Shown piece after piece: positions 36,921-47,190 of a stretch of 64,000 nt of DNA. How positions within the stretch are numbered: position 1 is the first letter of the stretch; every line of letters begins with the position of its first letter. The stretch spans positions 203,103 to 267,102 of the forward strand of contig NZ_CANKWO010000003.1 of assembly GCF_947487515.1 (NCBI RefSeq). Direction: 5' to 3'. The position numbers and the translations under genes are program-made. The notes under the pieces were generated by a model. That model saw only the letters and a program-made list of their open reading frames with translations. It was not told where the DNA came from and made no database searches. The stretch comes from an uncultured Litoreibacter sp. (lineage in GTDB: Bacteria > Pseudomonadota > Alphaproteobacteria > Rhodobacterales > Rhodobacteraceae).

Positions 36921-37013
36921 ATGAGTCAAAAAACTTACGATAAAGTGCTTGGATGGACGGTTTGGGTTGCCCCAGCTGTGTTGTGCTTGGCCGTTATCTT
37001 TAGCCTATTTTGA
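36921..37013 (+). CDS. 30-residue single-helix membrane peptide
   Basis: A 31-codon frame starts MSQKTYDKVLGW, continues with a hydrophobic segment (about residues 11-30), and ends FSLF. A near-perfect TTAAGGAGAAC site sits just before the ATG, which is stronger than for many long genes here. Single-helix peptides of this kind often stabilise larger membrane complexes or act as stress peptides. It overlaps the 3' end of the convergent K+ channel gene by nine bases. No homologue is recognised. Confidence 0.65.
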   Translation: MSQKTYDKVLGWTVWVAPAVLCLAVIFSLF

Positions 37014-37586
37014 ATGTTCCTGCTCTTGTACAAGGGCGTAAAATACAGCGCCTGCAAGTAATCCTAAATGGATGTTTCCCCAAAGCCCTTGTATCGCAGC
37101 GTACCCTCGAGCACTTGAGCTGGGTCTGAAGTCACCAAACCCCAGTGTAGAAAACGTGATTGCCGAAAAGTATAAGTTATCTAGGACGGTTCTAACGTCC
37201 ATCGTATTTGCTGTCTTCTCGATGCCGAGACCATGATATAGAAACCCAAATACGGTGATGCTGTAAAATGCTGAAATCAAAATATCTAAAATTAAACGAT
37301 GTTTATTCAATGTGAAGTTTCGATGATCAATGACGAGAACGGGTATTATTACCACGATCGTAAAGAATGCAATTGACCAAAGTATAAGGGTCCGCCGACC
37401 TAAATACTGTAGAGTTTCATCTTCGTTCCAGAAGCCAAATACTCCTAAGAGCAATATTATCGATGCAATAAGAAACGTAATTCGAGATAAAAAACGTCGA
37501 GAATTACTACCGTTTTCAGAGGAGGGTCTGAATCCACAAATCTTTTCAGCAATAAAAATTCTTATGTAGCTAAATATGCAACTCAT
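37005..37586 (-). CDS. Two-pore-helix potassium channel protein
   Basis: This 193-residue protein has about four to five hydrophobic segments. The last two flank a pore loop with the selectivity filter TLGFGD (residues 147-152, in ITFSTLGFGDFRP). This is the Ion_trans_2 type of K+ channel; GFGD is a known variant of GYGD. There is no cytoplasmic RCK/TrkA domain. The gene is markedly AT-rich compared with uvrB next to it, indicating recent transfer. The ATG start is supported only by frame and hydrophobicity. Confidence 0.85.
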   Translation of the reverse strand: MSCIFSYIRIFIAEKICGFRPSSENGSNSRRFLSRITFLIASIILLLGVFGFWNEDETLQYLGRRTLILWSIAFFTIVVIIPVLVIDHRNFTLNKHRLILDILISAFYSITVFGFLYHGLGIEKTANTMDVRTVLDNLYFSAITFSTLGFGDFRPSSSARGYAAIQGLWGNIHLGLLAGAVFYALVQEQEHSK

Positions 37587-37656
37587 GTGGTGGGTGTATC
37601 TTCACTATATGAAAATAGAATTGATACAACAAATTTGAGATGAAGAGAAGACTTGT

Positions 37657-39858
<2,202 letters not shown>

Positions 39859-39986
39859 GTCGCGCGATTCCTATGGTTGCCTCTAAGATGACCCTTTTTG
39901 AGGCCGCTTCAACCCGTGGTATTTTGTGCTCTTGCCATAGGGTGTCAGGACCGCGATATATAGGCAGAGTTTTTGGAGACGATCCC

Positions 39987-40298
39987 ATGCGTGCACGCAT
40001 TTACCAACCGACTAAGACCGCCATGCAATCCGGCACAGCCAAGACCAAGAATTGGGTGTTGGAATATGTGAACGATACAGGCCGCGATGTTGACCCGCTG
40101 ATGGGCTGGACGTCTTCGGCAGACACGCAAGCGCAGGTGAAGCTTTCCTTTGATAGCAAGGAAGCCGCGTTGGATTACGCCAAGGATAACGGTATCGAGG
40201 CAACGGTAACGGATCCCAAAACACGCAAACCGGTGATCCGCCAAGGCGGCTACGGCGAGAACTTCGCGACCAACCGCCGTGGGGTTTGGACGCATTAA
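39987..40298 (+). CDS. ETC complex I subunit, NDUFS4-like
   Basis: This 103-residue protein matches the alphaproteobacterial homologue of the mitochondrial 18-kDa complex I subunit. It reads MRARIYQPTKTAMQSGTAKT, W(V/L)LEY, DPLMGWTSSADT, then FDSKEAALDYAKDNG. The subunit binds peripherally to the NADH dehydrogenase arm. TTTGGAGA lies before the ATG; a frame extending 38 codons upstream is rejected because the family starts here. It is divergent from uvrB. Confidence 0.93.
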   Translation: MRARIYQPTKTAMQSGTAKTKNWVLEYVNDTGRDVDPLMGWTSSADTQAQVKLSFDSKEAALDYAKDNGIEATVTDPKTRKPVIRQGGYGENFATNRRGVWTH

Positions 40299-41289
40299 GT
40301 TTGTGTGAACCGGGGTAAAGTTGTCTCGGAATTCGGGGTAAAGATCCCGCGAAACTGATGAGACCCATTCAGGACAACAGATTTTGCGGCTGATAGAATG
40401 GTCTATCTAACTGCCATGACTACTTATGACTTCGCGTAATTTTCCTAAAGTTTATCAACACAACCAGGCGGGCAGCAGACGTGTGCTGCAAGTGCATCGC
40501 CTAGGGGGCTGACATACTAGAGCGGACGTACGAATTTCCTCGGAAAAATGACATCAGATGACCACTTGGTGCCGCGTAAACTTCTTTGAAGGCCTTACCT
40601 TCAAGCCGAACCTTGAAGTAAGAGCAGGGCTTTGTGTCGAGATCACAGGCATGCCTCGGCTGTTGCGTACGAGCGAGATCATCAGCTCCACCACCGCGCC
40701 GCCTTTTTGCTCCAGATCGAGGCGGGGACCAAACACGGCACCTTCGCCAGCCCAACTTTCGGCTCATGCTTTGGCTTGCGCAAACAATTTCCGGTAGCGC
40801 GGGCTGCCAGCGTCATGCAAGTTGCGGGCTTGTTCGACCCATTCGGGGGAGACAGTGCACAGCGCTTGCATGCACATCGGTGCGCCTTTGCGTTCACCCG
40901 CCAAGCACGAAATTGTGGGTTTTGAATGCGGCAAGTTAATCGCGTGGACTCCCGACCTTGGACCCATGCCAAATCGAAGTCCGCTTGTGCGTCTGCGCGA
41001 ACGCGGGCTTGGCCTGTAAGGTTGGCTCCCGTTATTGGGCGATGGTTTTGATCTTGTTGACACGAACGGCTGCTTTGCACATGGGGCGGTGATAGCTGAA
41101 AGGGGCAGAGCTGTCACATCAATCGACAACCCGCTAGGCAATTCTCTCCAGCTTCGCCTTCGAGGTGCTTCGCTAATTGTCATGAATCAGAAGCACTGCG
41201 CACTCTTGGATCACCAGCTTGAGAACAAGGAGAATGTCGTTTGGAGTTGCATTACCTCACTATGATCTAGTGAAACTTCCATAAGTTGC
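40299..41289. other. About 1 kb without an intact gene; possible decayed minus-strand gene
   Basis: No complete convincing gene is seen. On the minus strand, short protein-like stretches appear in different frames: PEWVEQARNLHDAGSPRYRK near 40815-40870, a frame from about 40736 containing GGAVVELMISLVRNSRGMPV, and then in another phase YFKVRLEGKAFKEVYAAPSG near 40560-40620. The frame changes suggest a degraded gene. Two CGGGGTAAAG copies (40311-40320, 40335-40344) form a short direct repeat. The stretch borders the DUF4123 module and may mark the island edge. Confidence 0.35.
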
Positions 41290-42714
41290 ATGCGAATTCG
41301 AAAAGATGTAATATGTAGTTTTAGATCAAAAGAAGAGACATTGCGTTTTTCAATACAAGATCTTCAGGATCTGGTCCCAGTATACAGCGACCCAAGGACC
41401 ACAAAGATCACGCGACCCCAAGATCTTTGGGAGGCCTTTGAGCAGCCAAATTTGCAACTTTTTGCATGTATTGACGCGGCCAAGATGCCAAATATTTTGG
41501 AAGTTTTAGCCGCTGAAGGCATCCAGCACGCTTGTCTTTTTTCTGGAAAAGAAGCCGAGGACTATGGAGCTGTGGCTCCTTGGATTGCAGAAATCCCACC
41601 CAACGAGAGAATCTTGGATAAACTCTTTTCCGTCAATCCAGAGATGAGTGCGCTTTGGCAGTTTGATGGCGCGATCTTCTTCCAAAGCACTGCGAATTTC
41701 GATGGAATGCGGTCGCACTTGCGGCGCCTCACTAAGGTTCCGCGTGTAGATAACAAGAGTGTTTTCTTCCGTTTTTGGGATCCGCTTGTCGCACATTGGT
41801 ATTTTTCAGAGATCGCCGATTGGCCGGATCGGCTTTCAAGTCTGCTCGTTTCGCGGCATGCCACGGTCAGCCGTATTATTGTGCCCCGGGGCACGACGAA
41901 AAGCGCGCGGATCTTTGATCTGTCCATGCCTGCAGGGCATATCCCTTCATCTCGAAGCCTTCGCCTAGAGGAGCGGGACCTCAAAATCCTAAGGGATCTG
42001 CAATGGTTTCGCCTAGAGCATGACCTATGTGCTTGGATGACGCGATTTGATCCGGTGCGGTTCCGCGGATTTGACCAGGCGCGCTTGGCTCGCATATCAA
42101 AGCATGCGATCCGCGAAGGGCGTGCATTTGGTCTACGTTATCAAGAAGAGTTTGCCTATTTGCTCTATGTGATGACCTTTCTCGGGGGATGGTTCCACCG
42201 AGCGCCACAATTTTCGTGTTTTTCGGAATTGTTCGCAGATCCAAGTGATGAACGTTTCACTAATTTGACACGGGAATTTCCTGATCGTCACAAGAAGTTC
42301 TTCGGGCATTTGGGCGATCCATCAGTGCAGATGAAACACCTTCAGTCATGGACAGAAAAAATCATCGCGGAAGCGGGCAGCTGGGACAAATTGGATGCGG
42401 GCCATCTCAACATGATGTCCACAGAAATCGCCCGACGGCTTGGATGGGGTGAGGAACAGTACCGAATAGTAGAGGCCGATGCGGCTGCATCAGCGCGAGA
42501 CAGCGGCATTCTGGATGATCGCGGCATAAGACTGCATCACATCATCTGGATGACGCTTGGACCCTATTTTTTGCACGATCCACTTTACCCGTGGGCAGAG
42601 GAAAAGTATGTTGAAGCTTCAAAGAAACCCGACGCTATTTTTAAGGTCGCCTCTTACGGGCACCGTCGTTTGACTAGAACAATTTCTCTTCAAAGGTTTT
42701 TTGCAAATGCCTAA
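41290..42714 (+). CDS. DUF4123-domain protein, probable secretion-effector adaptor
   Basis: This 474-residue protein has an N-terminal DUF4123 domain at about 55-178: LFACIDAAKMPNILEVL, a PWIAEI strand, and the hallmark FRFWDP at 160-165. DUF4123 proteins (Tap/TEC type) are chaperones that load toxins onto VgrG of type VI secretion systems. The C-terminal ~290 residues are helical and unrecognised, as often seen in adaptors matched to a cargo. Its stop lies inside the start of the metalloprotease gene (8-base overlap), implying coupled translation. No ribosome site stands out before the ATG. Confidence 0.8.
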   Translation: MRIRKDVICSFRSKEETLRFSIQDLQDLVPVYSDPRTTKITRPQDLWEAFEQPNLQLFACIDAAKMPNILEVLAAEGIQHACLFSGKEAEDYGAVAPWIAEIPPNERILDKLFSVNPEMSALWQFDGAIFFQSTANFDGMRSHLRRLTKVPRVDNKSVFFRFWDPLVAHWYFSEIADWPDRLSSLLVSRHATVSRIIVPRGTTKSARIFDLSMPAGHIPSSRSLRLEERDLKILRDLQWFRLEHDLCAWMTRFDPVRFRGFDQARLARISKHAIREGRAFGLRYQEEFAYLLYVMTFLGGWFHRAPQFSCFSELFADPSDERFTNLTREFPDRHKKFFGHLGDPSVQMKHLQSWTEKIIAEAGSWDKLDAGHLNMMSTEIARRLGWGEEQYRIVEADAAASARDSGILDDRGIRLHHIIWMTLGPYFLHDPLYPWAEEKYVEASKKPDAIFKVASYGHRRLTRTISLQRFFANA

Positions 42715-43567
42715 ATCAGCCCTTGGCCCAGATGAGGCCTTACCCGGAGGACCACCACGAGGCAGTGTAGAAGGCACAGGACTGTGTTGCGCATGCCCCG
42801 CTACAGGGCGTGTGAACAGTGTCGGAGATACCAAGTATTTTTCTTGTGGTTATAATCCAGGTTGGAACATCAGAAATCGCGCACAGGTTGCGATAGCTCG
42901 AACCAACACTGGTGGAATTGTCACAATCAGTAAGACGTTTAGCTTGGCTTATTCAAATGGTGCGACGAGTGCGGCAAATGCAGCAGTAATCACTTCGGCT
43001 TTGACATCTGCTATGGGGTCTTGGACCTCGGCTGCCAGCGGATGGCGCGTACAGATTACGCAACCCGGATGTGATGTCCAAAAGCTGCGGTTAGTCTTTT
43101 CGTCGACTATCACAAGTGGCTCGGCGAATGTTGCGGTCACAGTGGACAACAAGACCCCAGCAACTTTGCCGGATGGGACAACAGAGCAACTGCGCTCCTA
43201 CGTTAGAGGAGGCACGGAAATGAACTTCTTCGTTCAAGGCCCCAGCAGCATCAGCTGGACCATGATACACGAGGTTGGTCACACGTTAGGGCTGCCGGAT
43301 GAGTATACGTATAATCGATCTGCAGCCAGTCCGGCACCTACATGCACCTATAAGGGCGCAGACAATCCCGACAAGAGCATCACTTTGTCAGCGTCCAGAA
43401 TACCCCCAGCGGCGGTAGGCCAGCATTCTTTCGACAATGCCTCCGTGATGGGGGAAAGTGGCAATACAAACTACCCTGACAACCTGTTCTATTGGGTTGC
43501 GATCGAGGTGAAGAAAATTTTGGCGGATGAGGGAGTGAGTGCTGATGTTAAGATTGTGGCTCGCTAG
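42707..43567 (+). CDS. Zincin-type metalloprotease, putative secreted toxin
   Basis: This 286-residue protein carries HEVGHTLGLPDEY with H188, E189, H192 and D198, fitting the HExxHxxGxxD zinc motif. A later SVMGESGN (about 246-253) could be a metzincin-like Met-turn. No signal peptide is present. The N-terminal 50 residues contain a Cys-rich stretch (CCACPATGR) of unknown role. It sits between a DUF4123 adaptor (8-base overlap) and a lipoprotein (23-base overlap), the classic chaperone-toxin-immunity order. The inference is a type VI effector acting in the target periplasm. A housekeeping protease is less likely given the context. Confidence 0.78.
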   Translation: MPKSALGPDEALPGGPPRGSVEGTGLCCACPATGRVNSVGDTKYFSCGYNPGWNIRNRAQVAIARTNTGGIVTISKTFSLAYSNGATSAANAAVITSALTSAMGSWTSAASGWRVQITQPGCDVQKLRLVFSSTITSGSANVAVTVDNKTPATLPDGTTEQLRSYVRGGTEMNFFVQGPSSISWTMIHEVGHTLGLPDEYTYNRSAASPAPTCTYKGADNPDKSITLSASRIPPAAVGQHSFDNASVMGESGNTNYPDNLFYWVAIEVKKILADEGVSADVKIVAR

Positions 43568-44144
43568 CCTGACACTATTTGGGCTGACGGCCCTAACCGC
43601 CTGCATGACAGAGGAAAGAGATATGACCGAGAATGCGTGCAAAATGGAGATTGAACTCCTTGAAAAGCGGCAAAGCGGGCAATTCGATGTCGAAATTATT
43701 GGATCTCCCGTTCTTTGCCTTGAAGCGATAGGTGATGCGAATCTCGCGCCGTTCACTGCGACAGCACGGATCACAAACCGTGGTGCAGAAAAAGTCACAG
43801 TCCATTATCGTCGCGGTGTATCCAGCGCGTTCCAATCAGTGTCCTACTGGCCATCAGATCGTCCCGATAAAGCGATCGCCTTCAACGAATGTTGTGGGGA
43901 TACGCAAAGCGGCAGCAACGAGCAGAAGTCTTTAGCACAAGGCGAAGCCCTTTTGATCAGCAGTTGGACTAGACATCACAACGGCATCTGGTCCCAGATG
44001 CTGCCTGCGTTAAACGCACAGCCTCTTGGTCTACCTCGAGACTACATCGTGCGTTTTTCGCTTTCAATCACCTACGACGCTAAGCCAAAGCCCGTCACGC
44101 TTGTTGAAGACTTCGAGGTCATGTTTCGCGCGGTTCCAAACTGA
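43545..44144 (+). CDS. Lipoprotein, candidate immunity protein to the metalloprotease
   Basis: This 199-residue protein starts MLRLWLASLTLFGLTALTAC, a lipoprotein signal with LTAC lipobox and modified C20. Residue +2 is Met, so export to the outer membrane is expected. The mature part contains beta-rich text (TARITNRGAEKVTVHYRRG) of no recognised family. The ATG follows GGGAG by nine bases and lies within the metalloprotease gene. A periplasm-facing lipoprotein encoded directly behind a toxin is the typical immunity arrangement; the function is inferred. An accessory secretion role is the alternative. Confidence 0.65.
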   Translation: MLRLWLASLTLFGLTALTACMTEERDMTENACKMEIELLEKRQSGQFDVEIIGSPVLCLEAIGDANLAPFTATARITNRGAEKVTVHYRRGVSSAFQSVSYWPSDRPDKAIAFNECCGDTQSGSNEQKSLAQGEALLISSWTRHHNGIWSQMLPALNAQPLGLPRDYIVRFSLSITYDAKPKPVTLVEDFEVMFRAVPN

Positions 44145-44419
44145 CCAGCGTCCTAGCGAGGTATCTCTTTCCTGAATATCTCCTCAACCAGCCGTAAACG
44201 TTGATTCCTCGCCGAATTCCGTGCGGTTGACTGGATAAGAATTAGTACCCTAAAGCCCTCGATCAAAAGCTTTGTGGCCTCTTCTCCTCAAGGAGCGTCG
44301 TTGCTTTCTAGCGCCATTTGTCACGATCATCTTTCAAATCTGTGACTTGATAATCTAGGTTGGCCAAGTGTTGCTGTGATGCATTGAGAAGTATTTCTAA
44401 CATCCTCGACGTGGCTTGA
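44145..44419. other. Degenerate mobile-element sequence
   Basis: No intact gene is present. On the minus strand a broken frame reads LLNASQQHLANLDYQVTDLK then DDRDKWR and a stop, resembling the coiled-coil tail of proteins common in plasmids and transposons. The stretch joins the lipoprotein gene to the decayed TniB-like frame and looks like element debris. Confidence 0.35.
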
Positions 44420-44788
44420 GTCGCCGGTGTTTACACGAAAGTCGAATCCAAGTTGCGCGCAGCAGACGCTTGGGAAATCACACGGCATTGTTTTTGGTTG
44501 GTGGGCAACAAGGCACTCGTGATCGACGAGTGCCATCACACTCTTCGATCAGGCACTGGCCGCGACATTCCCGCGGCAATTCAGGCACTGAAAAACATGG
44601 TACAGTCTGAGCAAGGTGTGGCTCTCGTCATCGCCGGGGTGCCTGGCCTGAAGGATGCGATCCTTTCTGAGGCTACGGGCGAAACCATCCGCCGGTTCAA
44701 TGAGCTCCCGCTCTCAAGAATCTTTCCGAACACGCGAGGCGCGGCAGCGATTAATGCCGTTTTGAGGCAGCTAAAGCCGTACCAATGA
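44420..44788 (+). pseudogene. TniB-like AAA ATPase, 5'-truncated
   Basis: An open stretch without a proper start reads RAADAWEITRHCFWLVGNKA, then LVIDECHHTLRSGTGRD, a Walker B-type segment. It continues with IQALKNMVQSEQGVALVIAG and a C-terminal NELPLSRIF. The pattern matches the second half of TniB/TnsC-like transposition ATPases. The Walker A half is missing and an upstream stop at 44417-44419 closes the frame. It is probably a non-functional remnant of a Tn5053/Tn7-like element. Confidence 0.55.
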
Positions 44789-44835
44789 TCGAGGCTTTAA
44801 AACCTGTTGTTCGGTTTCAGGGCATTCCTGATTAA

Positions 44836-45138
44836 ATTGGCGCTACTAAAGGTCAGCTCGAGGCGCTGTACCAGATGGATATCGTGAAGCCATTCGTTTC
44901 TCGGACGAGTAGGGGTTCAGTTCGAAGCGTCGCCTTCTCGCAACAACATCTTGATGAATTTTTGCAGGCATTGCAGGAATTGCCGCTTCTTGCACATGAC
45001 GTTGAAGGCGATTTCTACCCAATCGCCTATGCTTGTCAGTGTGGTGTTGGGCTGTTCGAAGATGCTTTCATCGACCTTCAAGCTGACAGTATCTGCGGAT
45101 GCCGCCATCCTGACAAAGCCGGCATTGGCGCTGTCTAA
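44836..45138 (+). pseudogene. TniQ-like or transposition-protein C-terminal fragment
   Basis: After a stop at 44833-44835 an open frame gives QLEALYQMDIVKPFVSRTSR, then SVAFSQQHLDEFLQALQELP, and a C-terminal Cys/His stretch (CGCRHPDKAGIGAV). It resembles the helix-turn-helix and C-terminal tail of TniQ-type or related transposon proteins and lies just downstream of the TniB remnant. It lacks an N-terminus and is most likely dead. Family assignment is tentative. Confidence 0.45.
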
Positions 45139-45156
45139 GTTGATGTAAGTTTGCTG

Positions 45157-46116
45157 TCACCCGCCGTAAAAATAGCGGGTGACATGGAAAAACACTGGGG
45201 CTGCAAAAACCACAGAGTCGAGTTGATCCACAAAGCCCCCCTGGCCGGGAATAAGATGGCCCCAATTCTTGATGCCGCGGTCGGATTTGATCGCCGCCAA
45301 GACCAGTGACCCACCAACTCCGACCAAGTAAGCCACGACCGCCATCGCCATAGATGCAAGCGGAGAGAACGGCGTCATCCAAGTGAGCAACAGCCCCAAA
45401 CCGGCAGCAAAGGCCGCGCCGCAGGCGATGCCTTCACGGGTTTTGGGGGACACGGCGGGGGCCACTTTGCGTTTGCCGAGATTGCGTCCGGCGAAATACT
45501 CCATCAAGTCCCCCATCTGAATGACGAACACCAAATAAGCGATGAGCAAAGGCGCGCGGTCGCCGTACTCTGGAATATCAAGTGTAACGAGGGCAGGGAT
45601 GTGGCTGGCGCAGAACACGCATATCATCAGGCCCCATTGGGTTTCCGAAATGCGTGCGAGGAAATTTTTATCGGCCCCGTCGCCCCCGCGCAGCACGCTC
45701 AAGATTGGCAGAAACAAGAAGGCGTAGACGGGGATCAGGATAGAAAACAGCCCGACTTCGCCCCACCAAATGAACACATACTGCAGTGGCAAGGCCAGAT
45801 AGAAGCTGGCGATCAAGGACCAGTGATCCGCGTTGGTTTTGGTGGTCAGCGTCAAAAATTCACGTAGTGCCGCGAGGGAGCAAAAGGCGAAAAGCAGGAT
45901 GATGCCAACCGGTCCGATCAGCAGCGCCATGGAGAATAAGAACACCATACCCCACCAGCTGTGCACGCGGGTAAGATAGGTTTCCACCGTTAGGTTTGCT
46001 TTGGTCTTGTGAAGGCGGGCTTGCAGGACTTCACCGATAAGCGTGGCAATGATGAGCAGCCCGCAACAGGCGGCAAACAAGAAGAGTAGATCAGAACTGG
46101 TTTGCGTCATCTCCAT
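45157..46116 (-). CDS. cdsA: Phosphatidate cytidylyltransferase
   Basis: This 319-residue membrane protein with about eight helices ends with the CdsA family region (KNWGHLIPGQGGFVDQLDSVVFAAPVFF). It converts phosphatidate and CTP to CDP-diacylglycerol. The ATG overlaps the preceding acyltransferase stop by one base (TGATG), so the two phospholipid genes are coupled. Many genomes carry a second CdsA next to dxr/uppS; this plsC-linked copy is probably an additional one. Its 3' end meets the transposon debris. Confidence 0.9.
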   Translation of the reverse strand: MEMTQTSSDLLFLFAACCGLLIIATLIGEVLQARLHKTKANLTVETYLTRVHSWWGMVFLFSMALLIGPVGIILLFAFCSLAALREFLTLTTKTNADHWSLIASFYLALPLQYVFIWWGEVGLFSILIPVYAFLFLPILSVLRGGDGADKNFLARISETQWGLMICVFCASHIPALVTLDIPEYGDRAPLLIAYLVFVIQMGDLMEYFAGRNLGKRKVAPAVSPKTREGIACGAAFAAGLGLLLTWMTPFSPLASMAMAVVAYLVGVGGSLVLAAIKSDRGIKNWGHLIPGQGGFVDQLDSVVFAAPVFFHVTRYFYGG

Positions 46117-46754
46117 CAGACGTTCCCCCGTGTTGGGATCAGCTCTAGCAAAGCACCCGAGGCGCGGGAGAGGAAGGCGTCCTTGTCTTCGCTGGGTTGA
46201 ACATGAAGCGGCGCGCCGAAGGTGACGGTGCAGGCCAAGGGCACTGGGATGACTTCACCCGTCGGCATGATGTGGGAAATATTGTCGATCCAGCAGGGGA
46301 CCAAATCAACCTCTGGGCGTTGCTGGGCTAGGTTGTACAGCCCCGCTTTGAAGGGCATCAATGGGTCGTCGGACCGGTTGCGACCACCTTCAGGGAAGAT
46401 GATGATCGACGATCCCTCATCCAACGCCTCGACAATTTTTGCGATGGGGTCATCGGTGCGATGCTCGGCGCGGCGGTCGATTAAGACGCCGTGAAAGACG
46501 TCGCGACCGATGAAGGCGCGGAGTTTGTTTTTCAGCCAGTAATCGGCTGCAGCGACCGCGCGGGTATTGCGCCGGATGGCGGCGGGCAGCACGGTCCAAA
46601 TCAACGGCAGATCGGCATTGGACGAATGATTGGCGTAATAGATGCGTTGACGCGCTATCGGTTCTATCCCACGCCAATCCGCCCGCGCAGCGGTGATGAA
46701 TTGACCAACGAAGATTAGAAGTTGTCCGACGATGGAGGCTGCGAAACGGCGCAT
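46116..46754 (-). CDS. 1-acyl-glycerol-3-phosphate acyltransferase (PlsC family)
   Basis: This 212-residue acyltransferase carries YYANHSSNADLPLIW, the NHX4D-type catalytic motif, and FPEGGRNRSD for substrate binding. One N-terminal hydrophobic helix would anchor it. It would acylate lysophosphatidate to phosphatidate, the substrate of the coupled downstream CdsA. Other lysophospholipid acyltransferases share these motifs. It opens the plsC-cdsA operon. Confidence 0.85.
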   Translation of the reverse strand: MRRFAASIVGQLLIFVGQFITAARADWRGIEPIARQRIYYANHSSNADLPLIWTVLPAAIRRNTRAVAAADYWLKNKLRAFIGRDVFHGVLIDRRAEHRTDDPIAKIVEALDEGSSIIIFPEGGRNRSDDPLMPFKAGLYNLAQQRPEVDLVPCWIDNISHIMPTGEVIPVPLACTVTFGAPLHVQPSEDKDAFLSRASGALLELIPTRGNV

Positions 46755-46810
46755 TGATATCTCTTTTATTAGGTCCCCCCAAGGGACAGGTTTTATGCGG
46801 CTTAATCAAG

Positions 46811-46841
46811 AAAAACCGCGCCCTCGGGGAGGAGGACGCGG
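46811..46841 (-). terminator. Intrinsic terminator after the pspA-yiaAB operon
   Basis: On the minus strand CCGCGTCCTC pairs with GAGGGCGCGG (one U-G) around a six-base loop and is followed by TTTTTC. It lies 22 bases after the stop of the YiaA/B-like gene. Confidence 0.9.
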
Positions 46842-46862
46842 CAACCTGCATGAAGGTGGGGA

Positions 46863-47150
46863 TTAAGCAGCCTTGTCGACTGTCACAAAGTCCTCCAGCA
46901 GTTTCTCGTTTTGGGCGCGTTCGATCTGTTGGATGCGATCTTCATTGAGGCGCTCGTCAAAGCGGTATTTCACGAAGTTCACCAAGCTAAGGCACAACAT
47001 CAGCACCCCGATACCCCAGAACCCTTTGGTCGACAGTGGCACGTCAGGAGACATGTAGAGCGAGAGGGCCAACATCCCTAGGGCGATGAAAACACCTGCA
47101 AGGTTCACCATCATGATCAAACTATTGTCGGATTTGATTGCGTTGTTCAT
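46863..47150 (-). CDS. YiaA/YiaB-type two-helix membrane protein
   Basis: This 95-residue protein has two hydrophobic helices (MMVNLAGVFIALGMLALSLY and TKGFWGIGVLMLCLSLVNFV) and a charged C-terminal tail. It matches the YiaA/YiaB two-helix domain family, often encoded next to PspA in proteobacteria. It is probably an inner-membrane partner in envelope stress. It follows pspA by 40 bases and is ended by a strong terminator. Confidence 0.8.
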   Translation of the reverse strand: MNNAIKSDNSLIMMVNLAGVFIALGMLALSLYMSPDVPLSTKGFWGIGVLMLCLSLVNFVKYRFDERLNEDRIQQIERAQNEKLLEDFVTVDKAA

Positions 47151-47190
47151 TGTTTCGTTCCTTGTCTAAATCTTTGTGTGAATTGGTAAG

